Positions 17,146 through 27,116 of a DNA stretch of 64,000 bases are shown here, piece after piece. Numbering within the stretch: the stretch's first letter is position 1; each line of letters starts with the position of its first letter. Where the stretch lies: positions 1,612,001 to 1,676,000 of the forward strand of contig NZ_VFRA01000001.1 in assembly GCF_006788895.1 (NCBI RefSeq). The letters are read 5' to 3'. This stretch comes from Rhodoglobus vestalii. GTDB taxonomy: Bacteria; Actinomycetota; Actinomycetes; Actinomycetales; Microbacteriaceae. A model generated the notes under the pieces. That model saw only the letters and a list, made by a program, of their open reading frames with translations, did no database searches and was not told where the DNA came from. The translations under genes were made by a program, and so were the position numbers.

Positions 17146-18237
17146 GTGACCACCCACCGCGTGCAGCTTCGACCCGAGATCGCCGCCCTCGTGCCCTACC
17201 GTCAAGGCGCGCCCGCCGAAGCAGACGCCTTCAAGCTGTCGTCAAACGAGAATCCGTTCGAGCCACTGCCGTCGGTGCTGGCGAAACTCTCCACGCACAA
17301 CATCAACCGCTACCCCGACGCCTCCGCGCACGAACTGCGAAAACAGATCGCGGCCCGGTTCGGGGTGACCACCGAGAGCGTTCAGGTCGGTGCCGGTTCC
17401 GTGGCTGTTCTTGCCCAACTCATCAGCGCCGCGGCGGCCCGAGGCGACGAAGTCCTCTACTCGTGGCGCAGCTTCGAGGCATACCCGTTGCTGGTCTCCG
17501 CCGCAGGGGCCACTAGCGTGCAGATCGCGAACGGCGCCGACCACCGGCACGACCTGGCCGGTATGAGCGCAGCAATCACGGCATCCACGCGGGTCGTCAT
17601 TGTGTGCAGCCCCAATAACCCCACCAGCACGGTGGTCACCGATGCCGAGTTCCGGGAATTCATGGCCGCTGTGCCCGAGAACGTGCTTGTTGTGCTCGAT
17701 GAGGCGTATTGCGAATTTGTGACCGACCCCGAGGCGGTGCGCGGCGAAACCCTTCTCGGCAAATACCCCAACCTGGTGCTGCTGCGCACCTTCTCGAAAG
17801 CCTACGGGCTTGCCGGCCTGCGAATCGGGTATGCGATAGGCCCCGAATACGTGATGGATGCGGCGCGAGCGGTAGCAATTCCCCTGTCGGTGACCGAACT
17901 CGCTCAGACGGCAGCCATCGCATCCCTCGAACATGAAGATGAATTGTTGCAGCGTGTGCGGCGGCTTAATGCGGTGCGTGACCGTATCGTTTCTGGTTTG
18001 CTGAGCCAGGGCTGGACGGTGCCAGCGCCGAGCGGAAACTTTGTGTGGCTACCGACGGGGGCAGCAACCAATTGGGCTGCAGAGGTTTTTCGATCGCACG
18101 GCATTGTCGTTCGTGCTCTCGGTGAGGGTCTTCGGGTGAGTGTTGGCGAGGAAGAATCTGTGGAGAAACTCCTAAGGGCAGCGCACGAGGTTGTGAGTTC
18201 CAAGGAAAACGAAGCCCCGCAAGCCACGTTAGATTAG
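17146..18237 (+). CDS. hisC: Histidinol-phosphate / aromatic aminotransferase family (HisC/Pat)
   Basis: A 363-residue fold-type I aminotransferase. It begins [14 protein letters not shown], carries [11 protein letters not shown] (substrate loop), [15 protein letters not shown] (the NP motif), VLDEAYCEF (the PLP-binding Asp/Tyr) and the Schiff-base lysine in [15 protein letters not shown]. This is the HisC/Pat layout. It may act on histidinol phosphate, phenylalanine or another 2-oxo acid. It is immediately followed (4 bp) by the E1alpha gene of an oxo-acid dehydrogenase, so it could supply 2-oxo acids to that complex. GTG start at 17146; no clear ribosome binding site, possibly leaderless. 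Confidence 0.82.
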   Translation: MTTHRVQLRPEIAALVPYRQGAPAEADAFKLSSNENPFEPLPSVLAKLSTHNINRYPDASAHELRKQIAARFGVTTESVQVGAGSVAVLAQLISAAAARGDEVLYSWRSFEAYPLLVSAAGATSVQIANGADHRHDLAGMSAAITASTRVVIVCSPNNPTSTVVTDAEFREFMAAVPENVLVVLDEAYCEFVTDPEAVRGETLLGKYPNLVLLRTFSKAYGLAGLRIGYAIGPEYVMDAARAVAIPLSVTELAQTAAIASLEHEDELLQRVRRLNAVRDRIVSGLLSQGWTVPAPSGNFVWLPTGAATNWAAEVFRSHGIVVRALGEGLRVSVGEEESVEKLLRAAHEVVSSKENEAPQATLD

Positions 18238-18241
18238 TCAA

Positions 18242-19357
18242 ATGCCTTATACCGCCGCGACGGTTCAGCTGCTGTCTCCCGAGGGCACGCTCGTTCACAG
18301 CGATGCCAGCGAACAGTACCTCCCGTATGTAGAGAAGCTCAGCGACGATGCTCTTCACGAGTTTCACCGCCACATGGTGGTGATGCGCCGCTTCGATATC
18401 GAGTCTGCCAACCTGCAGCGTCAGGGCCAGCTCGCGCTGTGGGTGCCGAGCCATGGTCAAGAGGCAGCCCAGGTGGGTTCCGCTAGCGCAGCGAAGCCGC
18501 AAGATCACCTTTTCCCTTCGTATCGCGAACACGTCATTGCGCTCATGAGCGGTGTTGACCCGATCACCATCCTGTCAATGTTCCGCGGTCTCAGTCATGG
18601 CGGCTGGGACCCTCAAGATCACGACAACTTTCACCTCTACACGCTCGTTATCGGCTCGCAGACGCTGCACGCTACCGGATACGCGATGGGCCTCAATCTT
18701 GACGGTCGCGTGGGCACCGGCGACCCCGATAAAGACACCGCCGTCATTGCCTACTTCGGCGACGGCGCCACAAGCCAGGGTGATGTCAGCGAAGCAATGG
18801 TTTTCGCTGCCAGCTACCAGACCCCTCAGGTGTTTTTTTTGCAGAACAACCACTGGGCTATCTCGGTTCCGGTGTCACGCCAGTCGCGCACGCCGCTCTA
18901 TTTGCGCGGCGAAGGGTTCGGCATCCCGAGCGTACAAATCGATGGCAACGATGTGCTCGCCAGCTTTGCGGTCACGGAGGCCAACTTGGATGCCGCCCGC
19001 GCCGGTCAGGGGCCCCGCTTCATTGAGGCGCTCACCTACCGCATGGGGGCGCACACCACGAGCGATGATCCGTCGAAATACCGTGACAACAGCGAACTCG
19101 AGTTCTGGGCCCAGCGCGACCCGATTACTCGATTCGAGACGTTCCTGCGCGCTCGTGGTGCGAGCCAGTCGTTCTTTGATGAGATCGCGACCGAGGGTGA
19201 TGATCTCGCCGCCGATATCCGCAAGCGGATCACCGAACTGCCGGTTCCTGCCAGCTCAACCCTCTTCGATCACGTGTATTCCGACCCCCACCCTGTGATG
19301 GATGCGCAGCGCCAGGCGCTCGCCGACTTCGAGGCTTCGTTTGAGGAGGGTCACTAA
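18242..19357 (+). CDS. 2-oxo acid dehydrogenase E1 alpha subunit (pyruvate or branched-chain type)
   Basis: A 371-residue E1 alpha subunit. The TPP-binding motif runs from GDGATSQGDVSEAM to FFLQNNHWAIS, and the substrate-side residues are in FPSYREHVIAL and RMGAHTTSDDPSKYRDN, the latter including the phosphorylation-loop region of the family. With E1 beta it decarboxylates a 2-oxo acid and acylates the lipoyl group of E2. The separate alpha and beta subunits and the neighbouring aminotransferase favour a branched-chain 2-oxo acid complex (bkd type), but databases often label such genes pdhA. It overlaps the E1 beta start by one base. Confidence 0.9.
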   Translation: MPYTAATVQLLSPEGTLVHSDASEQYLPYVEKLSDDALHEFHRHMVVMRRFDIESANLQRQGQLALWVPSHGQEAAQVGSASAAKPQDHLFPSYREHVIALMSGVDPITILSMFRGLSHGGWDPQDHDNFHLYTLVIGSQTLHATGYAMGLNLDGRVGTGDPDKDTAVIAYFGDGATSQGDVSEAMVFAASYQTPQVFFLQNNHWAISVPVSRQSRTPLYLRGEGFGIPSVQIDGNDVLASFAVTEANLDAARAGQGPRFIEALTYRMGAHTTSDDPSKYRDNSELEFWAQRDPITRFETFLRARGASQSFFDEIATEGDDLAADIRKRITELPVPASSTLFDHVYSDPHPVMDAQRQALADFEASFEEGH

Positions 19358-20346
19358 TGGCTGAGACGATGACTGAGACGATGACGATGGCGAAGGCCCT
19401 CAATGAGGGACTGCGCGCCGCCATGGGCCTCGACAGCAAAGTGTTGCTCATGGGTGAAGACATTGGGCCGCTCGGCGGGGTTTTTCGGGTAACCGAGGGA
19501 CTTCAGGCGGAGTTCGGTGACAAGCGAGTGCTTGACACCCCCTTGGCTGAATCAGGAATTGTGGGTACGGCGATCGGGCTTGCCATGAACGGATTCCGCC
19601 CGGTGTGCGAGATTCAGTTTGATGGTTTCATTTTTCCGGGCTTCGACCAGATCACCTCCCAACTGGCCAAGATGACGGCCCGCCACGCGGGTGTGCTGTC
19701 GATGCCTGTCGTGATTCGTGTTCCCTACGGTGGACACATCGGCGCGGTCGAGCACCACCAAGAGAGCCCCGAAGCCTACTTTGCTCACTCCGCCGGACTG
19801 CGCCTGCTGAGCCCCGCAACTCCCCACGATGCGTACTGGATGATTCAGGAAGCGGTCGCGAGCAACGACCCGGTGATGTTCTTCGAGCCGAAATCCCGGT
19901 ACTGGCAGAAGGGCGAGGTTGATCGTGAATCAAGCGGAATGCCCACGCACGCCAGCCGTGTAGTGCGGGAGGGCACCGAAGTCACTCTGGTTGGTCATGG
20001 AGCGATTGTGTCGATGCTGCTGCAGGTAGCAGAACTGGCCGCCGAGGAGGGTACGAGCGTGGAGGTCGTGGATCTTCGATCGCTCTCTCCCATCGATTAC
20101 GAGCCGATCGTGGCATCCGCCCAAAAAACGGGTCGCGTTGTTGTGGTGCAAGAGGCACCCGGAAATGTGAGCGTGGGCTCGGAGGTTGCCGCGACGGTAT
20201 CCGAGCGTGCATTCTATTCACTCGAAGCACCGGTGCTGCGGGTGAGCGGTTACGACACGCCGTTCCCTCCCGCCAAACTGGAATCCGTGTACTTGCCTAG
20301 TGTTGACCGCATCCTGGATGCTGTTGACCGGGCGTTGGCCTACTGA
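19357..20346 (+). CDS. 2-oxo acid dehydrogenase E1 beta subunit
   Basis: A 329-residue transketolase-like beta subunit. It shows [38 protein letters not shown] (the conserved TPP-side region), [15 protein letters not shown] and the C-terminal [13 protein letters not shown]. The start codon overlaps the E1 alpha stop, so the subunits are probably made in equal amounts. An N-terminal repeat ([17 protein letters not shown]) leaves the exact start slightly open. It lies 14 bp from the E2 gene. Confidence 0.92.
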   Translation: MAETMTETMTMAKALNEGLRAAMGLDSKVLLMGEDIGPLGGVFRVTEGLQAEFGDKRVLDTPLAESGIVGTAIGLAMNGFRPVCEIQFDGFIFPGFDQITSQLAKMTARHAGVLSMPVVIRVPYGGHIGAVEHHQESPEAYFAHSAGLRLLSPATPHDAYWMIQEAVASNDPVMFFEPKSRYWQKGEVDRESSGMPTHASRVVREGTEVTLVGHGAIVSMLLQVAELAAEEGTSVEVVDLRSLSPIDYEPIVASAQKTGRVVVVQEAPGNVSVGSEVAATVSERAFYSLEAPVLRVSGYDTPFPPAKLESVYLPSVDRILDAVDRALAY

Positions 20347-20360
20347 CGAAGGAGGCCCTT

Positions 20361-21701
20361 GTGGCTGTATCTGAATTTCCTCTCCCCGATGTGGGCGAGG
20401 GGCTGACTGAAGCCGAGATCGTCTCGTGGAAGGTCGCGCCCGGTGATGAGATTGTCATCAATCAGGTGCTTGTTGAGATTGAGACCGCAAAGTCTCTTGT
20501 CGAGTTGCCGTCGCCCTTCGCCGGCACGGTTACTCAACTGCTGGTTGAGGAGGGGATGACGGTTGAGGTCGGAACCCCGATCATCGCCGTGCAGTCTCAG
20601 GGCGGAGCAGTTGAGTTGACGGCTCCGGGTTCCGGCGAGGACGAAGCTCACGGAACCATCGCCGACACGGCATCCACTATCGCCAGCGACGACGACAAGC
20701 CCGGCGCCGTTCTTGTGGGGTACGGTTCTGCGGGTCACGTGAGCTCTCGCAGGCGTAAGGGTGCGCAGTCCGCCAAGGGTGATGCGGGCGCAACTGCTGC
20801 GTCAAAGCCGCGCCCGGCATCCGTGCCGGCAGCATTCGCGAGCCCGATCATCGCTAAGCCGCCGATTCGCAAGCTTGCCAAAGACTTGGGCGTTGAGCTT
20901 GCGGAGGTTGGCGCTACCGGGCTGGCGGGTGAAACTACGCGTGAAGATGTGATTCGTCATGCGTCGCAGGCCAGTGTGTTCCGCAACATTGAGACGCCCG
21001 AGTGGGGAAGCGAGCGCGAAGAGCGTCTTCCTGTGAAGGGCGTGCGTAAGGCAATTGCGAAGGCGATGGTGCACAGCGCTTTTACCGCACCCCACGTGAG
21101 CGTATTCACTGATGTTGATGCCACGCGAACCATGGAGTTTGTGAAGCGACTCAAGAACTCCACCGATTTTGCTGGTGTGCGCGTGAGTCCGCTGCTGATT
21201 ATGGCCAAGGCTGTGAACTGGGCTGTGCGCCGCAACCCCACCGTGAATTCCAGCTGGAGGGACACGGAGATCGTTGTTCACCACTACGTGAACCTGGGGA
21301 TCGCTGCGGCGACTCCGCGCGGACTGATTGTTCCGAACATCAAGGATGCGCAAGAGTTGAGCCTTCTTGAGCTGGCGAAGGCCCTCGAGAACTTGACCCT
21401 TACGGCGCGTGATGGCAAGACGCAACCGGCGGAGATGTCGAACGGCACGATCACGATTACTAATATCGGTTCCTATGGCATGGATACGGGAACGCCGATC
21501 ATCAACCCGGGTGAGGCCGCGATTGTGGCTCTGGGCTCGATCAAGCAGAAGCCGTGGGTTGTCGATGGCGAAGTGCGGGCGCGCTATGTCACTACGGTGA
21601 GTGCGAGCTTTGATCACCGCATTGTTGATGGGGATGTCGCGAGCCGTTTCGTTGCTGACTTGGCGAGCGTGCTTGAGGAGCCTGCCCTCCTGCTCGACTA
21701 G
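20361..21701 (+). CDS. 2-oxo acid dehydrogenase E2, dihydrolipoamide acyltransferase
   Basis: A 446-residue E2 with a single N-terminal lipoyl domain (residues 1-78; lipoylated lysine 44 in [12 protein letters not shown]), a linker, a peripheral subunit-binding domain (about 157-195, [20 protein letters not shown]) and a C-terminal catalytic acyltransferase domain ending in [15 protein letters not shown] with the catalytic His and Asp. It transfers the acyl group from E1 to CoA. GTG start with GAAGGAGG upstream. Its last 126 bases are part of a direct repeat found again at 62272-62398, and the accessory island begins straight after its stop codon. Confidence 0.94.
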   Translation: MAVSEFPLPDVGEGLTEAEIVSWKVAPGDEIVINQVLVEIETAKSLVELPSPFAGTVTQLLVEEGMTVEVGTPIIAVQSQGGAVELTAPGSGEDEAHGTIADTASTIASDDDKPGAVLVGYGSAGHVSSRRRKGAQSAKGDAGATAASKPRPASVPAAFASPIIAKPPIRKLAKDLGVELAEVGATGLAGETTREDVIRHASQASVFRNIETPEWGSEREERLPVKGVRKAIAKAMVHSAFTAPHVSVFTDVDATRTMEFVKRLKNSTDFAGVRVSPLLIMAKAVNWAVRRNPTVNSSWRDTEIVVHHYVNLGIAAATPRGLIVPNIKDAQELSLLELAKALENLTLTARDGKTQPAEMSNGTITITNIGSYGMDTGTPIINPGEAAIVALGSIKQKPWVVDGEVRARYVTTVSASFDHRIVDGDVASRFVADLASVLEEPALLLD

Positions 21702-21702
21702 C
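21576..21702 (+). repeat. Left direct repeat (3' end of E2 gene), candidate island boundary
   Basis: This 127-bp segment covers the last codons and stop of the E2 gene and matches 62272-62398 at 125 of 127 positions, the two differences being C/G and C/T substitutions. Similarity stops abruptly on both sides. It marks the left edge of the accessory island. Confidence 0.85.
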
Positions 21703-21980
21703 GACCGTCGAGCGCCAATCGTGCCAGATCAGGCATCGAAATAGCTCAAGTGGGTGACGCGCGGATTCTGTCGTTCTCGTAAAGTTGGTGGATACTCGTG
21801 TAGATCTGGAGCCCGGTCTCAGGCTTTTCTCCGGTCGAGTGTGACGCTACAGGCAAGGGTGCCCGGTCCTGTCGACCAGTACCGTGATGTCGTGCGCTTA
21901 ACAAAAGTAAGGGGCGCATCTGCACCCGTTTCGGTGAAACGCAGCTTGTGGTGTTGGGCTGCACGATGAGGGGAATTTTC

Positions 21981-23627
21981 ATGTCAAAAGTTGTGACGGT
22001 AGCAACCGTGATCGGCAGTGTCCTCCGGACGCACGGAGTACGGACAGTCTTCGGGGTCGTCGGCAGCGGAAACTATTTACCGACAGCAGCGCTTGAGGCG
22101 GTGGGGGCACACTTCGTGCCGGCACGTCACGAAAGTGCGGCCGTATCCATGGCCGATGCATTTTGGCGTACTACGGGCGAGATAGCGGCAGCCAGCGTGC
22201 ACCAAGGGCCCGGGTTGTCAAACGCGGTAACGGCTTTGGGCGAAGCGGTGAAGTCACGTGTGCCACTAGTGGTGATCTCTGGTGCCACCTCGGCAAGCAC
22301 GCGTAGGTCAAACTTTCTTATCGACCAGCAGGCTCTCGTCGAGTCAGTGGGTGCTGGCTACGAAACCATACGGTCGCCTGAGACAGCGGTCGACGATGTA
22401 GCAGCGGTGATGCAACGCGCTCACGACGAACGACGTCCGATCGTGCTGGCCGTGCCGATCGACGTACAAGAGACTCTCATTGAGTTCGATTCATCGCATA
22501 TTCCAGCGTTGAGGGAGCGGCCGCGCGTGGTGCCGTCGGCGGCGGCACTTGCCTCAGCCGCCAAACTGCTCGCGGCTGCCGAACGCCCGGTTATTTTGGC
22601 CGGTCGTGGCGCAATGCTGTCGGGGGCAGAAGACGCGCTAGTGAACCTCGCCGAGATCATCAACGCGAAACTGTGCACGTCAGCGATGGCGCACGGACTC
22701 TTCACTGGCAACGATCGTCTGCTGGGAATCTGTGGAGGTTTCTCATCGGACATGACCGTTGAGACGTTGCACGCCGCCGATCTGGTTCTGGTCGTTGGAG
22801 CTTCTCTGACGACCTGGACCACACGTGCCGGTACATTGTTCGACAACAATCCGACAGTGATTCAGATTGACTCTGAGTTGCCCGGCCTCCACGTCAGCGC
22901 GTACGCAGCCGTGGCGATGCTCGGAGATGCCCGCGAGACCGCAGCAGCGCTTGGGACGCTTCTTCCTGCACCGCAAGGTGAGCCTCATCGTGACGCTCAC
23001 GCAGGTCAAAGAAACCTTACGAATGATGTGGATGTCTACACTGCCGAAGCCGGAGCCCCACTTCACCCCGGTGAAGTGACGGCTCGTCTTGAGACGATGT
23101 TGCCTCACGAACGGACGCTTGTCCTCGATGGCGGTCATTTTATCGGCTGGCCTGTTCGCGGTCTTAGCGTTCCCGATCCCGCAGGATTCGTATTCTCTAG
23201 CGCTGGTTTTCAGTCGATCGGCCTCGGAATGGGCTCCGCAGTTGGTGCCGCTATTGGGCGACCCTACCGCACAGTCGTGCTGGCATGTGGTGATGGCGGC
23301 TTCCTTATGGGAATTTCAGAACTTGAGACAATGGTCAGACTCAACTTGCCAATTGTGATCGTAATTTACAACGACGGTGCCTATGGTGCCGAAGTTCACC
23401 ACTTCGGTGCTGATGACCCTCACGTCGATCTGGTGCGATTCGCGGATACAGATATTGGTGCGTTTACCTCTGGATCGGGCGCAAAAACTGTGACAGTGAG
23501 AACGCTAGACGATCTTGATGTTGTGAAGGACTGGGATGGGCATCGAGATGGCCCCCTTCTGCTCGATGTCGTAATTGATCCCACCATCATGGGTGAGTGG
23601 GCGGCGCAGGACTTCGTCGGACACTAG
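21981..23627 (+). CDS. Thiamine-pyrophosphate-dependent enzyme (acetolactate synthase/benzoylformate decarboxylase-like)
   Basis: A 548-residue TPP enzyme with the three-domain POX/ALS layout. The N-terminal pyrimidine-binding domain has the catalytic glutamate in ARHESAAVSMADAFWR. A central domain contains PVILAGRGAMLSGAEDAL. The C-terminal domain has the TPP/Mg motif from GDGGFLMGISELETM to VIVIYNDGAYG. It may decarboxylate an aromatic 2-oxo acid or ligate 2-oxo acids. The ATG at 21981 has AGGGGAA upstream; two further in-frame ATGs lie upstream at 21948 and 21966. It is the first gene of the island and convergent with the monooxygenase pseudogene. Confidence 0.85.
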   Translation: MSKVVTVATVIGSVLRTHGVRTVFGVVGSGNYLPTAALEAVGAHFVPARHESAAVSMADAFWRTTGEIAAASVHQGPGLSNAVTALGEAVKSRVPLVVISGATSASTRRSNFLIDQQALVESVGAGYETIRSPETAVDDVAAVMQRAHDERRPIVLAVPIDVQETLIEFDSSHIPALRERPRVVPSAAALASAAKLLAAAERPVILAGRGAMLSGAEDALVNLAEIINAKLCTSAMAHGLFTGNDRLLGICGGFSSDMTVETLHAADLVLVVGASLTTWTTRAGTLFDNNPTVIQIDSELPGLHVSAYAAVAMLGDARETAAALGTLLPAPQGEPHRDAHAGQRNLTNDVDVYTAEAGAPLHPGEVTARLETMLPHERTLVLDGGHFIGWPVRGLSVPDPAGFVFSSAGFQSIGLGMGSAVGAAIGRPYRTVVLACGDGGFLMGISELETMVRLNLPIVIVIYNDGAYGAEVHHFGADDPHVDLVRFADTDIGAFTSGSGAKTVTVRTLDDLDVVKDWDGHRDGPLLLDVVIDPTIMGEWAAQDFVGH

Positions 23628-23700
23628 GGCACCCGGTTATGGTGGCCTGAGGGCAGGGCAGATCGATCGGTGATCGGCGAGCCCCTGCTCCGGTGCTGAG

Positions 23701-25573
23701 CTACTGAGTCGCCAGAATAGGGCGAAAGAATGTCGCGAGCTGGTCGGTAGCCCCTGATAGCGGAACTGTTTGTGCGACGTATTGATCGGGGCGAACTACG
23801 ACAATCGCCCCATCGCGACTAATGCCGCGCTGCTCAAAAATATTCTCGTCCGAGTTGAGCGCATAAACCTTTTCGTAGTTAATCAGCGAGAACGGACCAA
23901 CCTGCGGTGTGAAAATATCCGCTACCGTGCTCATGTCGATTGAACGATGTGAGCACGGAAAAATAACGTTCACATCGAACCACGCATCCGTGCCGAGACC
24001 AGAAGGGGTTGCCGACAGAGGCGAATCGACAGAGGTCGTTAGCCACTGGGCGAAGTCGTCGACCGCCGTGGAACCGCGGGAGGGACCGGCATCCGCGAAG
24101 ACGTAAATACGCCAACGACCATCAGCGGTGGCCTGGTGACCGAGGTGGATCGGGTTTGCGTCACACACGCGAGTGACCATTGCAGACTTGAAGCGTTTGC
24201 CGATCGCGAATCCGGCTGCCAACTCCTGGTGGTGTGTCTCACCGGTGAGTTGTGACGATGCGCACTGCGTCAGGAAGCCGGCAGGAAATTCGCCGGTTCG
24301 CACGTAGAAGTCCTCTAGTTCCGATGCGTTCTCGAAGTCTTCTGGCTTTTGGCGAGCATCGTTGACCACGTGCGGTCGAAGTCGATGAGATTTTCGGCAA
24401 CGCGGCGACGTTCAGCGCTATAAGTGGCCAGCAGGTCTTGTGGGCTGCGCCCTTCGAGCACGTGGCCGAGTTTCCAGGCGATGTTCCAGCCGTCTTGCTT
24501 CGAGACGTTCATCCCCTGTCCTGCCTTGGCGCTGTGCGTGTGGCAGGCATCGCCCGCGATGAACACGCGAGGGGTGCGGGTGCCGAGTTCTGTCACGGGA
24601 ACATCATCGAACCTGTCAGTTACCCGGTGCCCGACTTCATAGACGCTGTGCCAAGCGACGTGCCGAACGTCGAGCACGTAGGGGTGCAAGATGTCGTTGG
24701 CTTTCGCAATGATCTGGTCGACCGTCGTGTGACGCACCGCACCATTGTCATCGGCAGCTACTTGCCCGAGATCGATATACATGCGAAAAAGGTGCCCGCC
24801 CTCGCGCGGGATCAGCAGGATATTGCCCGCTTCAGATTGGATCGTGCACTTTGAACGGATGTCGGGAAAGTCGGTAACAGCTAAGGCGTCAAGCACACCC
24901 CAGGCATGGTTGGCCTTCTCGCCGGCGGAAACACAGCCGATTGCGGCCCGCACCTTACTGCGCGCACCATCGGCGCCGAGCACGTACTTTGCTCGGACGA
25001 CGCGTGCGTCACCGGCCACGGGCTTGACCGTGACGGCAACCGGGTATTCGCCTTCGCTGGCGATCGTGAGGTCGATGAACTCGACCCCGTAGTCGGGCGC
25101 TAGGCGGGTTGGTGAGTTGGCGGCGACTTCGGCGACGTAGTTGAGCACGCGTGCCTGATTGACGGTGAGACGGGGAATTCGCTGATGGTTTTATCATCGT
25201 CGGGAGTGACTGCAGTGCGGATAATCTGGCAGGGATTGGCGGGGTCTGGCTTCCAGAAGGAGGTTTCAGACCGTTGGTACGCTTCTTGGATGATCTGCTG
25301 AGCGAATCCGAAAGCCTGAAAAGTTTCCACGCTGCGTGGCTGAATTCCATCCGCCTGACCGATCTCGAGTCTTCCGGGGCGCTGCTCGACGATTCGGGTC
25401 GTCACGTTCGGAAACTCGGAGAGCTGCGCCGCTGCAATCATTCCTGCCGGACCGGTGCCGACGATGAGTACATCGACTTCGTCGGGAATTTCTTGCGGGC
25501 GCTCGCGCCCTAGTTGAGAAGCGGGCTGGATGCGCAGGTCACCAGAAACGTAGCCGTACTGATGAAACTGCAT
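23701..25573 (-). pseudogene. Frameshifted FAD-dependent aromatic monooxygenase (phenol 2-monooxygenase-like)
   Basis: Three consecutive minus-strand frames together encode one flavoprotein hydroxylase of about 620 residues. The N-terminal part has the FAD motif VDVLIVGTGPAGMIAAAQL. The middle part has VLGADGARSKVR (DG motif) and RVFIAGDACHTHSAKAGQG (GD motif). The C-terminal part has the thioredoxin-like fold typical of phenol 2-monooxygenase and 3-hydroxybenzoate 4-monooxygenase (FPAGFLTQ start, GAIVVVRPDQYVAQTVPL). Each break fits loss of one base in a homopolymer: CCCC near 25172 and AAAA near 24347 (minus-strand bases). The start at 25573 has AAGGAG. It is either a decaying gene or a sequence error. 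The enzyme would ortho-hydroxylate a phenolic substrate with NAD(P)H. Confidence 0.8.
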
Positions 25574-25657
25574 CCCGACTCCTTGGTTCACGTCACCCCT
25601 GCAGTTTATGAAGCCACGGTGCACTTCCGCGTCACCGTGTTGGGGTCTCTGTGCCGC

Positions 25658-26338
25658 TCAACGCGAAGGACGTTCGGGTGTTCGGGCCATGGCCGGGAGT
25701 GTTGCGGCTGCCGAAGATTTGACGTGTTCTATGCACGCGTTTCGTGCGTCGGTGGGGTCGCCGGCGAGTACAGCGTTGACGATTCTCTGGAGGGCATCAA
25801 TCGTTGGCTTGGACTGCGATTCAACAGAAAGCGAGACACGCCGAATCTGATTAATGCGTACGTGCAGCCTTTCGATGATCTCGTGGAGTTCTGTGTTGCG
25901 GGCACCCTCCAGCAGGTGCGCGTAGTAGACGTCGCTTGCAACGAGTGCGCCGGTGATGTCGGAAGACTCGATGGCGTGGCGCACTGGCTCGAGAGATTCA
26001 GCGAATTGCATTTTTTCGTGAGCAGTACCGCGCACCGCGAAGAGTTCACCGGCCAAGCCTTCGAGCACTCCACGCACTTGGTACATGTCGATGGCCTCGG
26101 CGTAGCTCAACTCGCTTACTCGTGCACCACGATTTTCAGTGAGCTCAACGATTCCTTGGGCGGCTAGGTGTCGTATCGCGTCGCGGACGCCGGTGCGGCC
26201 GATGCCATAGCGCAGGGTGAGTTCTCGCTCGACGAGTTTGACCCCCGGCGCGTACTCACCGTTCGCAATGGCCTGTTTGAGGGCGTCGCGAATATCAAGG
26301 GAAGAGTCAACGGTGCCCGTGATCTCGTCTGGCGGCAT
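25658..26338 (-). CDS. GntR-family transcriptional regulator (FCD domain)
   Basis: A 226-residue regulator. The N-terminal winged helix shows LKQAIANGEYAPGVKLVERE and GIGRTGVRDAIRHLAAQGIV (recognition helix). The C-terminal FCD ligand domain (about 85-215) has YQVRGVLEGLAGELFA, DVYYAHLLEGARN and the metal/ligand histidines of this fold. The start at 26338 is supported by GGAGG. It is divergent from the ring-cleavage operon; two TTGTCGACAA-like palindromes lie in the shared region, one close to each gene. It probably represses the operon and itself, with a pathway intermediate as inducer. Confidence 0.88.
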   Translation of the reverse strand: MPPDEITGTVDSSLDIRDALKQAIANGEYAPGVKLVERELTLRYGIGRTGVRDAIRHLAAQGIVELTENRGARVSELSYAEAIDMYQVRGVLEGLAGELFAVRGTAHEKMQFAESLEPVRHAIESSDITGALVASDVYYAHLLEGARNTELHEIIERLHVRINQIRRVSLSVESQSKPTIDALQRIVNAVLAGDPTDARNACIEHVKSSAAATLPAMARTPERPSR

Positions 26339-26448
26339 GGGGTCCTCCGGAGTTAGCGTGATTGTTTCTCTAGTGTGAAGGCTTGGAGTCGAGCATATCG
26401 AGAGGATGCGGCCGGCGAGCGGGTGTCCACCGCAGTTGAGGGTCAAAA

Positions 26449-26458
26449 ATGTCGACAA
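26449..26458. promoter_or_regulatory. Candidate GntR operator 1
   Basis: ATGTCGACAA differs by one base from the perfect palindrome TTGTCGACAA of site 2 and shares flanking A/T bases (AAAA on both sides). It lies about 110 bp upstream of the gntR start, suitable for autoregulation. FadR/FCD-type regulators commonly bind short palindromes with a TNGTNNNACNA core. Confidence 0.45.
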
Positions 26459-26629
26459 AATTACTTCACCCGGCCCAGACGCACTGGTCACCGTGGCTTC
26501 TTCGACGCTTCTTTGAGGCTGACTCGAGCAATCCGACTCTAGAATCCCTGAAGGATTCGGTGTCCGGGGTTGAACTTGCGCACCCGAGCACCCGCGCCTA
26601 CAACAGATTCTCGATTGACCGGTGTCATT

Positions 26630-26639
26630 TTGTCGACAA
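26630..26639. promoter_or_regulatory. Candidate GntR operator 2 at the catabolic promoter
   Basis: A perfect palindrome TTGTCGACAA, flanked by ATT and TCC. A TTGACC (26615-26620) lies before it and a TATAGG (26644-26649) after it, so it would sit inside the promoter of the operon that begins at 26865. The remaining intergenic space (26339-26864) shows no convincing gene; a frame at 26449-26706 has no recognisable features. Confidence 0.5.
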
Positions 26640-26864
26640 TCCGTATAGGGTGAGATCAGAGCAGCATTTCGCAACCACAGGTTGGTCGCGAAAAATAGCT
26701 ACTTGAGAAGTACCGGAAACCCTCTGTTATCGCCACAGATGCCCCAACCGGGTGACGCGAAGAACGGCAGGGTCTTCGTAGGATTCAAGTGATCCGGACT
26801 TACATCCGAGGTCATCTCCATTGAGGCAATGACGCCATGACGGGCGATCGAGAGGGGCAAGCAG

Positions 26865-27116
26865 ATGTACAGTCTCCACAAATTGTTGTGGGAGATCCGG
26901 AAGGATCCCGAACTTGCGAAGCGCTTTCGCGCCGATCCGTCAGTGGTACTCAATGAATACGGCCTTGAGGGCGACGCTCGCGAAGCGATGCTGACCCTCG
27001 ACTTCAAGAAACTCCATGAGATCGGGGCCAACCCGTATCTCATTTACTTCTGCGCGCTCCAACTGCAGGTGGGCCGTGAGAGTTACTACGAGCAGATCCG
27101 CGAGGGGAAGAACTAA
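26865..27116 (+). CDS. Extradiol dioxygenase small subunit, LigA-like
   Basis: An 83-residue protein that starts LHKLLWEIRKDPELAKRFRA and continues with LNEYGLEGDAREAM and DFKKLHEIGANPYLI. This is the pattern of the LigA (PF07746) alpha subunit of type II (LigAB) extradiol dioxygenases; LigA itself is about 140 residues, while CarBa-type subunits are nearer this length. It helps form the substrate pocket of the catalytic LigB-like subunit. Its stop overlaps the next start (ATGA), indicating coupled synthesis. First gene of the operon; weak AGAGGGG ribosome binding site. Confidence 0.85.
   Translation: MYSLHKLLWEIRKDPELAKRFRADPSVVLNEYGLEGDAREAMLTLDFKKLHEIGANPYLIYFCALQLQVGRESYYEQIREGKN

Noticed and set aside
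26449..26706. 85-residue plus-strand frame in the GntR/operon divergent region
   Set aside because: It begins inside operator site 1, has no ribosome binding site and no recognisable motif; the region is better explained as regulatory.
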